DNA of 64,000 bases from Escarpia spicata (GCA_963995525.1 OZ023210.1:23365021-23429020); one strand, 5' to 3'. Positions 33,601-46,369 are shown, counted from the first letter of the stretch. Notes: generated by a model not told the origin, from the letters alone. Program-made: numbers and translations.

Positions 33601-34664
33601 CCATATGGGCGTATGTAAGAAACCACCTGCATCATATAAATTAGATGGACAATACGCAGTGTGTAAACAGAATCGTAAGAAATAAGTTAGCCAGTTCTAA
33701 AACAGAGTGGACGCAGCCGAGATTCGGAATGCACTGGAATATTAGAAATGTGTAAATTGTATAAGAACAGTATTGACACAGCTCGGCGCCCCGGTAACAT
33801 AAATCAGGGGCGGGGCAACATTAATCGAGAATTGTATAAGCAAGGTATGTAGGACGGTTCGCAGCCTGCAGGTGTGTAACATTTCAGCCGGTATTCTCTA
33901 CCAGGGATCGATTATAATTTATTTGCTTTGTGGAAGTTGAAGTGTGGAACAGAGGAATTCAATAGAGGGTACACTATAATTCACATTCTGTAGATTGAAA
34001 GAAAACGCTCATCCTGCCGGATTGACAGGCAGGACGTGGTTAGGTTATACTGACGTCCTTGCAGAGACGGAAGCCTTAATAACTGAAGTACACATGTGCA
34101 GTTGTCTACGGATGTATAAACACGCATGCGTGAAGAAGGTTTGCCGGGAAATAAAGTAGGGTTTTAAAAGGGAGGTTGATTAGAGAATCTGAAGGAGAGT
34201 GGGCGACGAAACTCTCCACAGTGACGGTCGAAGATGTATCTGGCATTTCATTAGAATCTAAATTACAACTTTAATATGGGACTGTTTGCCCATACTTTGT
34301 TTCTCTTAAAATTACCGGCAGACTTTTTACATTTTAAACGTAGAGGCTCTGGAGGAAGCGGGAATGTAGTACGGCCAAATCCAGAGTCTTGATTTCACTT
34401 AGCTGATGAGTTAAGGCAGAATTTACATTATATCGACGATGTGTACGTTAAGTGTTCTATAATATCCGTGAATAAATTCGGTATGAAACTGGAATATAGC
34501 GTTTCCAATTATCGACTAATCATACAGACACCTAGAATCGGGGGTGTACATTAAGTCCGATTCTGGCGAGCGGAAACTAACCTCACACCACACACACCTT
34601 CTCCTGTGAGGTCTGACCCCAAGACGCACGCAGCCCATGAGGGGGTCCAGACTTTACAATCTAT
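33601..34664. other. No gene recognised
   Basis: About 1.06 kb of sequence that replaces the U segment equivalent to 18838-19304. It is present only once in the window and has no open frame of interest. Confidence 0.5.
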
Positions 34665-35165
34665 TTACAACGCCAACTGCGTATACTATTATATTCTTAA
34701 GAGGCGTTTCTTTGCCCTGCTGTACGTCCAATCATGTACGAGTTACACTTGAGTAACCCCACTGACACGAGAGCACCGGGGTACACGCCACAGTACAACT
34801 TCTGGTTGTGTTCGAATTCATGACGTTTTGATACATGATTTTTGAAAATGTCAAATGATCTGACATATGTGCATTTCAACAGGACTCAATCAGCATGTTT
34901 ATAACCAAGCCAGGTAAAAACTTCGGTAAGGCACAATAATCCAGCAAAAAAGTCACGTGGCGACGAGCGGGAAAATCAACAATGCGTTGGACCATCGGGT
35001 GTTCACAACAAGTACTTGACCGGCCCAACTCAGCCTGATACAAATCCCGCCATTTGTTCGCGTGTCAGTCTAGTCCTCATTGGTGAAGGGCACACAACCG
35101 ACGGTGTAGCAGAGCAACATTTTAATACCTCTCAGCACTGTCTAATGACGGCAATATCTGATTAC
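34665..35165. repeat. Tandem unit U3, partial right part
   Basis: Matches 19305-19760 and the CTAATGACGGCAATATCTGA segment near 28853. A further short fragment of the same region recurs at about 35497-35538. Confidence 0.85.
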
Positions 35166-35298
35166 GTGAAAACATTTATAAAGGCCAGTATACACTGGCT
35201 CTTCGCCTGACCCGACCAGACCAGACCAGACAACACCAGACTCACCCCGTAGGCAGTGGATACGCTACACTGGCAACACCAACCGACACCGACTGCCC

Positions 35299-35334
<36 letters not shown>

Positions 35335-36735
35335 TATATACTGGAAGCCGGGTGATGTACACATGCATGCACGCAAACATACACGGATAGAGATATACGC
35401 AAATACACAAACAGACGCATATATGTATAGGCGGATCCAGGTGGCCTGGGGGGCACGTGTCCCCCTAAACTTTTTTTAATTTAGCGTGCCCGTAGACCTC
35501 TTAGCAATGCCTAATGACGGCAATATCTGATCACGTGAAGACATACCGGAAGCCGGCATGACGTCATAATCACATAACCTTGAAAACTTTCGATCCGATC
35601 GAATACATCAGACCGGCACCGACTAGCCCCGACCAGATCGCATATGGGGAGGCTCTGTGAATAACCACAAAAACCCTTTCCTACATACTGATTTCACCAC
35701 TGTCTATTCGTTAGACTAATGACACCGTGGTGTTGTCAGGGTCATCTAGATGTAGACTGTCTGCTGACCAACTTGTGGTTTGAGTAACAGTTGATCATAT
35801 TTCCGTTGTTTTCTTTCACGCGTTTCCTGGAAAATGGTGTCATACGCATGCACAATAAACGCTGTCACTTCCTGTATTTCCGGTTCAGTTAATTTCATGC
35901 CCAGACTTGTTTCTAATAATTGTTTCTCCTCTTGTAATTTGTTAACGTGAACTGGCACTGAAATATTCTTATGCTTAGCAACTTCTTGTCTGTCTGTCTC
36001 TGCTTTTGTCAGGATTGTTGACGCTTTTATTCCCTTCACTGTCGATCGTAGCTATTAAAATATATAGAACTGAATCCAAGTTTCTTATGAAGTTTAGATA
36101 TAACCAAGCAGCCAGTTCATCTATACATTAAAGAATAATTGTACATTGTCGTAACTGCATTAGCATCCATTAAACGAGAAGGATTCCCGCTACTAGCGAG
36201 AACCGAAACACCGCAGACTTCTGTGAAGTGGGACGAATCGTTCGTCTGTGTGGCAAGAAACGACTTGGTCGAATCATCTAGCAGCAGTTCCCCAGAAGCA
36301 CTTCGCTACCAAACATTCTATTGTAAAGCGGATATTGTTCCAAAGCGCTTTATTCATGAAACAGGATTATGCAAAGTTGCAAATTCTTGCAATGACAACA
36401 TAAACAAGGAAATATAAGATCTGTATCTGTTTATGTTCTCTTATTGCAAATCCCCCAAAGTAAAAAAGGTAACTAGCACAGTATCCAGCCTCTAGGACTG
36501 CTCAAAGCGCTTTTACAATTTACTCCCTGTTCAATCGACCAATTCTCTGAGAAGCATTCAGCCGTGCTGCAACTAATACATGAAGACTGTTCGTACACAA
36601 ATATTCACCAGCTACTCATTTAAGCCATCCATTTTGATGAACATCTTCAAACAAGATAATATTAGATAAGGTAGCACCATTGCATTCAACACAGTTCATA
36701 TTAGAACAACACCATGTCCACACATACTAACTAAT
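35166..36735. other. No gene recognised; AT dinucleotide run
   Basis: Contains a TA repeat (about 35299-35340), CCAGAC/ACCGAC-rich stretches and a GGCGGATCCAGG motif at about 35430 like the ends of the hAT-like elements. A minus-strand frame of 97 codons (35746-36039) is lysine- and glutamate-rich; I do not recognise it. Confidence 0.5.
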
Positions 36736-36737
36736 TA

Positions 36738-36747
36738 ACTCACTCAC

Positions 36748-36798
<51 letters not shown>

Positions 36799-36836
36799 CT
36801 CAGTCAGTCAGTCAGTCACTCACTCACTCACTCACC
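36738..36836. repeat. AATC/CAGT/TCAC tetranucleotide microsatellite
   Basis: Runs of AATC followed by CAGT and CTCA repeats, ending in TCACCCC. Confidence 0.97.
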
Positions 36837-37262
36837 CCGACATTAACGTCGACATCTTCCACAACGATGCGACCATGATTATAGAAAGGCAAATGTCAAC
36901 AAAACTGTACAATTAATAAAAATCATGTTTTTGTTTCTCACACCGTGAATTATAAAGTCTGGCTTACGTAACTTCCGCCATGCATTAGTCGCAATAAGAG
37001 CTTGCAGGTCATTTAGTTTCCCGGCCTTATTGATTAATAAAATAGCAAAAAGTGGGCCCAGGGAGTCCAAAGCGGCCAAATGGCATGTTCAATTGACGTT
37101 TCCAAATTTGGAAACGATACCATACAAAATCAATGCTGTATTTTTATTTCTGAGTCCACAATGCAAATGAGGTATGTTTTGGGAGTCTACTGAAACAAAA
37201 ACGTTTTTAAAAATTGAGAAATAAAAAAACGACATTGTGTTTTCTATAATGACCTTTTTTGC

Positions 37263-37862
37263 GTGTCCTTTGAAAAGGTGTCTAGCCTGTACGATATGTG
37301 TAGACTTCACACCTATATAATTAACAACACAAGGAGGCCACCACAGAGCAAAATCAACAATTGCGGTACATCCAGCGTGGTTTACCTAATTACCTGCAAC
37401 GCCTGCCCCGCAAGATACGTGGGTGAGACTGGCAATCAACTCTGAACACGTCTAAATAACCACAGATCGGACATACGACATCACAACGACACACAAGTGG
37501 CCAAGCATTTTAAAGGATCTGGTCACTCAATATCCGATTTACGAATCACAATCTTGGAATCTGGGCCATTCTCTGACGTCGCCTCGTTGGAAACCATTTA
37601 CAGACGAAATTGTGAATCAAAATGGATTACATTACTTAAAACTACGCAGCCAGTGGGACTGAATGTTAGAGAGGACTCTTTTGATATTATACCTTTTGTG
37701 ATTCGCTTCTCCCACCAGGGACAAACAATTGTTAAACTAGTTAAAGCCACCTATAAACTGCTACAAACCGCATATCCGGAAATATACACGCCGAGAATTA
37801 TAACAGCATTCTCAAAGAACAAGAATCTGAAAGATATCCTGGTGGCCACCAAATTACAATGA
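37263..37862 (+). mobile_element. Penelope-like element fragment with GIY-YIG nuclease domain
   Basis: Two frames in the same phase split by one TGA at 37443-37445. The first has VVYLITCNACPARYVGETGNQL, the GIY-YIG core of Penelope-like elements; after the stop come the RLNNHRSDI and KHF(x)GSGHS motifs and the closing GLN segment. Just upstream, another frame shows a cysteine-rich stretch (CLACTICVDF) like the Penelope linker finger. Downstream, still in frame, comes IIPFVIRF ... NLKDILVATKL, which in the Penelope elements I know lies before the GIY-YIG domain. No reverse transcriptase core is present. Confidence 0.8.
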
Positions 37863-40200
37863 ACAATGGATTTCTACAGAACAATGACCTTAGCGCTTAG
37901 GACACTGTGAGACGTCGTAGTGTTAGTGCAATTGTGTAGTTGTTAGGGGGATTAGGCTGCATGTGGGGTTGTCGGTTTGCAGCATGTTTCCGTCTCCTGT
38001 ACAACTATGATAGGATAGATATATTTCATGCACATTTTAATGGCTTATTTTGTTTTTACAGGTTTACCGTCCGAAATAATTACTGAATACCCATGTATTA
38101 ATTATTAATAACAGGACACGTGTTTGTGGAGGTGTGATAACGACCATGAGTCAGGTTATATGAACAACCACGCTATCTATCACCTGAACAAAGACTTTGC
38201 CGACTCTAGAAAGATTGTGAAGTGGATGCGTACGAGATCGTTGAGCTTGGTGATTACGGTGATCAAATCGCGCGCCATTTACCAGTGTTGGGTAACATTG
38301 TACAGTATCGAATGATTTCAAATCATATTGCCAGAACAGCTTCTCATTATGTGGAATTATGCGCTTTTCACATTTTTGTCTTTCTTGTGTAATTTGAAGA
38401 GGAACGTGATACCTCTCGAACAAAAGTATTATTTTTCAATTACCACTATTACATTTCTTTAGGAATTTGAAAGCATCTTAGGGTGACTTATTCCTGCAAT
38501 GAAAAACAGCCAATTAGTAAGTTTTCAGATTAAAGTGAAAATACATTAACAATTACATCTTCATAATATGTGTTTTATAATCAACAAGTTCAATTTGAAT
38601 CGGAAAACATGACAAAATGGCCTCTCCCAGAAAAACAGTCAGATAGTTTTGAAGAATGGACTGATAAATTGTACGGTGGTGCCATCTGCTGGATCGTAGC
38701 GCACTGTTTTTATGTGGACAGCGAATCGCGAGTATAGTAGGGATCTCGGTGTCCATTCCGCACAGTCCGGCTTACTAAGGGATCATCTATCATCCATCCA
38801 CCCAACTCCCGCTTCAGAGAAGAGTTCCACTTCCGGGAAACGTGTTCATCTGTGTTAAAAAATTGAAAAGCACCCCCGACAAGAAATGAGACGGGTGATG
38901 ATCAGACCTTGGATTTTGGGGTAAATATGCAACTGGAGGTCCTAACTTTTTTTGAGTTTCTTCCCAACGAAATGGGCCAACATACCGTGAACAAGTTTGC
39001 CGACATGTCGAAACAGCAGCCTAGGTGGACTCGAACCCCGATCGCCAGCCCCGGTGTGACTCTCCGCGGAGATGTGATCCAGATTAGAGCTGTATTTGGC
39101 ATGGTTTTGTTAGAAAACTATTCGACTGTGGCACTCTCTACCGTAGCGCACTGCTCGTTTAGACAGCCTGGATTAATTTTAAAACAACATCCAGACATGA
39201 TCGAATAATTTGTAGTTAAAAAACAAAGTTATATAAATCCTCCCGATGTACAAAAAATTACATAAACAACATACATACCTACGTGTGTGTGTGCGTGCGT
39301 GCGTGCGTGCGTGCGTGCCTGTGTGTGTATGTGTGAGTAAATATATAAATATGTCGTGGTCCGCCAAACGTCTGCACCCTCAGCATGTTGAGGCTATTAC
39401 ATTTATTTTAATTGAAAAAACTGTTATTGTCCATAGAATGGTTTACATAGTATGTAAATTTCCCTTTGGGCTCACACTGTGTTAGGACATATACACATAT
39501 AGGTGTGTATTTGAAGGAGGGATAATACGGAGTAATCAAGATGCCACCGATTCTTGTGGTCCAACACAGTTTACCTCATATTTACAGTTGCACCGCTACC
39601 AAACTCTCTGGAATTGAACTAAAAAATGGAGAAGCTCGTATTAAGTGATTCCATATATAATTGATTTGACAGTCAATGTGGCTGGAACTCCACGGAATTG
39701 TTGCAGTGTGTTGTTTGCCAGAAGTAGCACGCGCTCACGGAGCTGACGAGGCGAAATGCTTACGTGACCAGCAAAAGGTAGATCTGGTGCATGTTAAGCG
39801 CTGAGGATTTTCAAACGTCAATAACTATTCAACAATTCTGCATACATCCAGCGACATATTTGTACATTTCATAATTATCTTTGCGATGATATAGAAAAAC
39901 ATTAAATTCCGCGGTTGGAACTCGACGTACTTCCTTTTGAAATATTCACCCCCAAAATTCTCCACCCCCCCGGACGAATTTCGAAACTATCTCAATCTAC
40001 GAACCATCTCAATGGGCCCGGTAGATCACATGCAAACGTTCAACCCGATACACGTAAAACTGACAAAGATGTGGGTGCACATACAAACAGAGAACGGACT
40101 GCTTTATAATATAGACGGATTAGTATCTGCAGGAAATAGTTGAATGAAGAAAGTCGTATCTCGAACTAAGGGCGATCAGCAAGTCTCGTTTGGTAGGGTC
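37863..40200. other. No gene recognised; GTGC microsatellite
   Basis: About 2.3 kb with only short frames. A GTGC/GTGT microsatellite lies at about 39282-39330. Nothing else is supported. Confidence 0.5.
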
Positions 40201-40204
40201 GCTA

Positions 40205-40262
40205 TTCCGTCTGTGTGCGTCTGTGTGCGTCTGTGTGCGTCTGTCTGCGTCTGTGTGTGCGA
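40205..40262. repeat. GTGTGCGTCT minisatellite
   Basis: About five copies of a 10-bp unit CTGTGTGCGT, with one CTGTCTGCGT variant. Confidence 0.93.
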
Positions 40263-40379
40263 ACAGGCGTTAGTTCGTACGCAAAAAAATTATTCGACAC
40301 ATTTTACAAAGAGGTATGCTTATTTAACTGGTAATTAAAACGATGTTCTGTGCACTGATACTGATACGCAAATAAATTA

Positions 40380-40615
40380 TCTAAATATTATCTCAGACAT
40401 CACCCAGGACTTACAACGTCTCGTGGAATCAGTCAGCAAATACGCTGATGTCTCGGGACTTGTCATTAGTAAAAAAAAGACAAAAAATATGCTGACAGGG
40501 GAGCACCAACCACCCACAGATGTTTTGATCAACCAGAAAAAAAGTAGAAACAGTCGAAAACTTCACCTACCTTGGCAGCTCCATCAACAACCAAGGATTC
40601 CTTATTACCACCCGT
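40380..40615 (+). mobile_element. LINE reverse-transcriptase fragment
   Basis: Encodes LQRLVESVSKYADVSGLVIS, KKTKNM and, after a one-base shift in a run of A near 40540, VETVENFTYLGSSIN. These are the segments just after the catalytic box in RTE/Jockey-type LINEs. Nothing upstream or downstream belongs clearly to it. Confidence 0.72.
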
Positions 40616-41369
40616 GACCTTTGGCGTTTGGTGGAAAATGTCACATACTTTATGGATGACTTTGACAAACTTAATTCAACTATTTCGAGTTTATTAAACT
40701 CACATCACTGAGAGCGATTTGGGGTATAGCACATATTTGTAGGTAATGATAAAGGCAATATTTCATAATCATTATTTGCACCATTTTGTTTCCCTTTTTC
40801 AACATTTCCCACGCCACGGAGGGGGATATCCCTCCCCAAACCAATTCCGATCGATTCCCTCGTTCGTTTTACCGGACCACTTTTGATATTCCCAATATTT
40901 CTGATAGCACTGCTATGCCTCTGTAATCCGAAAATCTTCGGAGAACGCGGTGGTCGGTTACATTTTCCCGCAAAACGCACTTGCGGCATTTAAGGTAGAC
41001 TGTATTTCAATAATGCATTCGGTAATGATTTCTTGCATTGAACCAGTTTGGCATCGAAGGTAAGTTCCTATCTAGAACAGTACCCACTTCTTATGACTGC
41101 TCAGCACACTTTTCTCCCTGGCAGACCTGTTCAATCGAACACAATCTCGACTTCTCAAGGAAGCCTATTTCATTTCCAATCTCGGACGAAGTATCTTGGA
41201 AAATCTGATGATTTAATCAATATTTACACCCTGAAAAGTTAACGAACTACTGTCGACAATCTGTAAATCTTCAGCTAGCTTAATTTATCATACACATGCA
41301 ACAATGTCCCCTGCTTTAATTATTTAATTATCTCCGGATCATAAATCTTCCCTCAATATTTACTTACTT

Positions 41370-41712
41370 AGTCCTCTTCGCGCGACGTTGCGCATAACGC
41401 CGCTACTAAAGCTTGCCACCGTGGTCTGTCTGTCGCATATCTTTCCAGGTATCCCCAAGTCTATCACTGCTCCTTCATTTCTTTCCCCACCATCCTCCTC
41501 CAGGTCTCTTTCGGTCTGCCTCTCTTTCTGTGGCCACCAGGAGTCCATCTGAGGGCAACTCTGGGTAGGACAGTAGGTGACCCTCGGAGTACATGTCCAA
41601 TCCATCGCCACCTGAGCATCATGCTGATGCGCTTTGATCTCCATGTGCTCACGAGTGCTACAAACGCTTGGCTAGCCTTTGAAAGTATTGTTCTTATATA
41701 CTTTCTTTCCAT
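41370..41712 (-). mobile_element. LINE C-terminal fragment
   Basis: Encodes RWRWIGHVLRGSPTVLPRVAL and the tail GGHRKRGRPKETWRRM, a common C-terminal end of LINE ORF2 proteins. Two frames overlap (41712-41464 and 41644-41360). There is no RT nearby on the same strand. Confidence 0.75.
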
Positions 41713-41759
41713 AATATGTTAAACTTGATTAGTTCGTCAGGCCCTGACCTCGTTGACAT

Positions 41760-43060
41760 TTGGACATGAATGGATCCTAGGTTTTATCAATCCTGCATTT
41801 GACACCTCCGTCTGTCTTTGTTCTGTCTGGCGCTATTGCTACATTGTTGTTCATTTTAAGGTGTTTTGAGTATACTGTTGCATCATGTTCGTTTTCAGGA
41901 GTTTTGTCTTGTGACCAATCATTATATGATCGTCAGCCTATGCTTTCGTGTACGCAAGTATTGTCTGAAAAGTTCAGGCCGCTCATTGGATGCCATTGTG
42001 AACTGTCACTATGATAACGATTAATGGAGGTAGAATGCGCACCACTGGTTTATAAATGCCATCCTTCAAATGTCTCAGAAAGATTTCCATTAAGAAAAAC
42101 TTGGTAAGTGGGATCTTAAAAACGCTGATGTATTTCATATATTTATATATATATATGTTATTCCAGCGATTTGTGTTCCGGCTGGCCAAGCAACACCTTT
42201 TCTCATCAGAACGAACATCTATACCAGTGCCAGCCAACCCTCCCGGATTTTCGGGATTCGCCCGGATTTATTGTGAATCTCGCGGACTCCCAGAAAAAAA
42301 TGACTTCTTTCCGATTTTCGGTGAAGACGAAATTCTCCCGGAAAGAAGGTAATATCCCGGATTTTCGCTTCAGATCTCCAACAGCGTCCCATAGCCCGTC
42401 TTCCGATATACAATCCAACACGACCGAATAGTCGATTCGAGAAATCTCCATCAGCATCCTCGTCCACTACCCCCCTGCCTGCTGCCTTCCGAAAACCAAT
42501 CCAACGTGACCGAACTGCTGAGACTCACGAACTATCTCGAATCTCCGAACTTAGAAACGCAGAAGTTGGCAGTTAAGCCAGTGGCAATGGTAACGTTCAA
42601 CAACCACAACTAGACTAGAGAGGATACTGAACGTCGACTGCGTGGTAATTTATTGGCTTCCTCTGGTGTTTAACATAGTGCAAATGTAAATGGTGCTAAC
42701 AGTCTTTTGTAATTTGGGTTCCTGTTATTTTTCTACACGTATGTCATACATCAGATTAAGAATGACAGATGGTTATTGATATAACATATTTTAATCAACG
42801 AATCTTAACTACAAGCATGCCAACAAGTAAGGATGACGACTACTTCCGGCCAGTGTCTCATGTTATGTCATGTCATGGAATGTTTTACATCATGACATTA
42901 AAGTCAATGGTATCACACAACTATATGTTCGAGTTCTACAGACAGTTCTTTGTCATTTGCGATGTTTTACTAAACAGTTCTATACAGTCCTTTGTACATT
43001 GCAGTGCTTTGCCGAACAGTTCTACACATAATCCTTTGTCCATTGCAGTGGTTTAGCTTC
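41760..43060. other. No gene recognised; CCCGGATTTT-rich repeat
   Basis: Around 42237-42365 the motif TCCCGGATTTTCG recurs three times; a related CCCGGAAATTCCGGG stretch appears near 51830. At 42945-43055 there are three irregular ~40-bp repeats with the consensus ACAGTTCT ... CCTTTGTCCATTGCAGTG. Confidence 0.5.
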
Positions 43061-43189
43061 TCTTCCACGTCTGGTGTAGACTCGGTCACTTGTTGGTGAA
43101 GGTTGTGATGTCGATTGCGTCATCTCTGGTGGTCGCGATGATGTAATCTCTGTTGGTCGCGACAGTGTCATATCAGGTGCTCGCGATGG

Positions 43190-44349
43190 TTATGATGGAG
43201 ATCGCGCGATATACGTTGCTGAAGCGGATGCGTCATTGGCTGTGTTCTGTGATGTCGCTGGCATTGTGTGGAACAGGTCACGTCGTACCATTGGCACACC
43301 GTAATTGCGGTTTAAGTGCATCCGATTGCGACGAATTAGCGTTCCATCTTCAGTCTCTACTTGATACGATCTGGATTCAAGTAGGTGCTTGCCGACAACT
43401 GCCTTTCTCCATTTGCCATGCAGCTGTACTCTCACCTGATTTCCCGGCTTTAGCATATCTCTTTCAGAACCTGCTTTGTTGTCGTGGTATAACTTGTGAT
43501 TGTTGATTCTTGTTTGCAAAGCTTGTTTCACTTTCACCTGATTGTAAGATCGTGGAAAGAGTTCTTTCTGAGAGCAAGGAATCTTGCTTCTAAGAGTCCT
43601 GCCTTGTATGTTAGTGGTGTGTTTCGGATTTCCTGAAGTCCTACATGATACGATGTTCCTTCAGCGCTCGACTTCTTGATCACGTTCTTGGCTATTTGGA
43701 CCATTCTATCTGCTTGTCCGTTGGCCCGTGCGTATGTGGGACTTGATGTTCTGTGAACAACACCCCAACTTTGCATGAACAACTTGAACTCCCAGCTGCC
43801 AAATTGTGGCCCGTTATCTGTCATTAATTCCTCTGGGATCCCAAAATCAGCAAACTGTCTTTGAAGTGCTTCTATGACATTTGCATTCTTAGTTGCTTTC
43901 AGCTCAGTTATGTTGATCCACTTGCTGTAGTAGTCGACGCTCACCATGAAGTCTTTTCCACCCACAGCAAACAGGTCTGCTGCCATCTTCTGTTGTAAAT
44001 AAGCTGGCACTTCCTGTGGCATGAGTGGTTCATGCTGATTTGTTGATCTGTTCTCTTGACATATGTCGCATGCCTCGACCAGGTCAGTTATCTGCTTCTG
44101 CATTCCCGGCCAGTAAAAGGATGTCTTCGCCCGTTCTACAGTTTTGACAATGCCTTGATGTGCCGAGTGTAGTTCTTTAAGAATCTTTGAGCTCATGCAT
44201 GCTGGTATGATCAAGCGATCATCTTTGAACAGTAGCCCGTCACACTCACTGATTTCAGTGCGGACATCCCAGTACGGTTTGCTACTAGAGGTGCAGTGCT
44301 TCCTCGCACTTGGCCATCCTTTCCTCACGTGAATTAGGAGGTCTTGCAT
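43190..44349 (-). pseudogene. Ty3/gypsy integrase
   Basis: Shows the zinc-binding HxxxH...CxxC region (HSAHQGIVKT ... CDICQEN), then the catalytic core with VSVDYYSKW and TDNGPQF. At the third catalytic position, where gypsy integrases have glutamate (NGxAE), this copy reads NGQADRMVQ, aspartate instead. The C-terminal part (43537-43190) is in another frame and has the KPGNQVRVQ and SYQVETEDG segments of the GPY/F-like region. A decayed stretch lies between. Confidence 0.88.
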
Positions 44350-44405
44350 CTGTGGGTCTTGCCGCGTTGCATCTTTGTATGTCGTCCTGGACTTCTCCGA
44401 ATGGA

Positions 44406-44735
44406 TTATTGATCATCTTTCTCTTCTTGTTCGTCATTTCTTGTTTGCCTTTCTTTCCGGCAGGTGCGACTCAGCGTGTCAGCAATGTACAGCTCTTTTC
44501 CCGGCTTGTACACTAACTTGTAGTCGTTTCTATGTAACTTCAGCATCATTCTTTGAATTCGTGGTGATGTCGTGGCGATTGATTTGTTGTAGACTCCGAT
44601 CAACGGTTTGTGATCTGTCTTCACTGTAACTTCTCTGCCATATATGTAGCTGTGAAACCTTTCACAACAAAACACGATCGCCAGTAATTCCCTTTCGATT
44701 TGAGCGTAGTTGACCTGTGAGAGCTTTCGCTGCAT
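44406..44735 (-). pseudogene. Ty3/gypsy RNase H
   Basis: Encodes VNYAQIERELLAIVFCCERF, YGREVTVKTDHKPL and the tail YKPGKELYIADTLSR, all standard for gypsy RNase H. It overlaps the RT frame by about 70 bp in a shifted frame. Confidence 0.9.
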
Positions 44736-45640
44736 ATTCTACTGGTGCGCCTTCTTGTAGCATCGCTGCCCCGAGGCATGTACTGTTTGCATCAACAGTT
44801 AGCGTGATTTCCACCCTAGGGTCGAAGAGCTTGAGAACTGGAGCTTCAGTCACCAGTTCCTTGACTCTGTGAAACGCTTCTTCTTGAGGTTTTCCCCAGA
44901 AAAACTCGATGTTTTTCTTTAGAACTTCTTTGAGTGGTTTTGTCGCATCTGATAGCTTGGGACAAAACTTGCTGAGGTAGGTGGCGACTCCAATGAACCT
45001 TTGGATTTCTTCTTTCGATGTTGGCGTAGTCATGTCGCCAAAAGATTGTATGCGATCACGACTCGGTGCCAGCCCTGTGCTCGTCAGCTCATGGCCTATG
45101 AACTTCACTGACGGCTTCGAAATCATGCATTTTGTCTCGTTGAGTGTTATATGTTCTTGCCTGCATTTCTCAAGAACCTTTCTCAACCTTGCGTCATACT
45201 CTTCTTGCTCTCTTCCCCAGATTAGAATGTCGTCGATATAACATTCAACTCCTTCAATGCTATCAAACATCTGACTGGTTGCTTTGTGCATCACTTCCGG
45301 TGCAGACTTCATCCCGAATGGCAACCTGAGGTACCTGTACCTGCCATATGCGGTAGTGAATGTCGTGTAATAGCTGCTTTGTTCATCTAGCGCAATCTGA
45401 TGAAACCCTGCTGTGGCATCAAGTGTCGAATACACCTTTGCTCCACTGATTCTTGCAAATATGTCAGAAGCAACTGGAAGTGCATACGGCTCTCGCATGA
45501 TCGCCTCATTTAACTTCTGCGGATGTTGGCATATTCAGAGTGTCTTGTTGGGTTTGAGTACATTGACAATAGTATTCACCCATTCAGTAGGTTCTTCTAC
45601 TTTCGCAATGATGTGCTCTGCTTCTAGGCGATCTAATTCC
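44662..45640 (-). pseudogene. Ty3/gypsy reverse transcriptase
   Basis: Encodes VEEPTEWVNTIVNVLKPNKTL, then a TGA stop (45535-45537) at a place where arginine is usual, then PYALPVASDIFARISGAKVY, LPFGMKSAPEV, CYIDDILIW and FIGHELTSTGL. The catalytic YIDD box is intact. It ends in RNase H opening residues (VDANSTCLGAAML); a frameshift near 44715 separates it from the rest of RNase H. Confidence 0.92.
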
Positions 45641-45732
45641 TCCTTCAGCCTATCCTGCATGACAGCTGTGTTAAATCCTTCCATCGGTGCGTCCACTTGT
45701 ATCACACTTGGTTGATTGATGTTGAAGTATGT

Positions 45733-46345
45733 TAGTACGGCAGATAACTGCATTATTGTAACGAATCGTGCACATTTCGATAAAAGCACGAAACTTGGAA
45801 TAAAGTTAGAAGTTATCAAAACATACATGTTTAGACCTCGAAGCATCTCTGAATTTGCCATGGATGCCGTTGGCGGCCATTTAAAATTAGAATCCTCATA
45901 TCTTGTGAAATGCGTCACATACAGCCGTCATCTTGGGAACAAAATATAGGTTTTCGTGGGTATTGATTTCAAATATATTATCGGTGACCATGTCCGACAT
46001 TCACGTCTGCAATTTTTAAATATGGCGGCCATATTGTCCCTATATCTTAACAACTACGCCACCTAGAGCCGTAGTGTCGTTATAAAAATAAAGATGTACG
46101 GACAACGATTTCAAATTATGCAAATAGTTTCCATTTAACCTTCGTTGACACATCGTTCACATCCGCCATTACAGAAAATGATGGCCGCCAAATAAATTAT
46201 TTCCATATCTTAAGAACTACATCATAGACAGCTGCTATCTTTGTGTCACAATGTAGGTTTTCCGGGATAACGATTTCAAGTAGTTTACGTTTGATTTTAT
46301 ACGTCATTCATATCCGACATTTTTAAAGATGGCGACCGTCAACAA
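45733..46345 (+). repeat. Left inverted arm of element 2
   Basis: About 0.61 kb. Repeat landmarks (TATAGGTTTT, AAGATGTACGG, ATGTAGGTTTT) lie about 150-160 bp apart, each followed by a GATTTCAA and an ATGGCGGCCAT-like motif. The inner end lies only about 25 bp from the stop codon of the element gene. Confidence 0.85.
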
Positions 46346-46369
46346 ATGTAGGTTTGTATTTAGAAACTT

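Larger units (their letters stand above)
43070..45733 (-). mobile_element. Ty3/gypsy LTR retrotransposon, broken pol region
   Basis: Minus-strand order: RT start (45640-45535), RT (45498-44662), RNase H (44735-44406), integrase (44349-43534) and integrase C-terminus (43537-43190). No gag, protease or LTR was found. Upstream of the RT, at about 45733-45655, lies a short RNase H-like segment (YFNINQPSVIQVDAPMEG), which is out of normal order. Its right edge coincides with the end of the long-arm element that starts at about 45733. Several frameshifts and a stop make it inactive. Confidence 0.9.

Noticed and set aside
35746..36039. 97-codon charged minus-strand frame
   Set aside because: No family recognised, no splice context and no neighbours to support it; kept only as a note.
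39020..39090. tRNA-like T-arm (minus strand GGGGTTCGAGTCCACC)
   Set aside because: No A box, acceptor stem or anticodon arm could be folded around it; at most a decayed tRNA-derived SINE.
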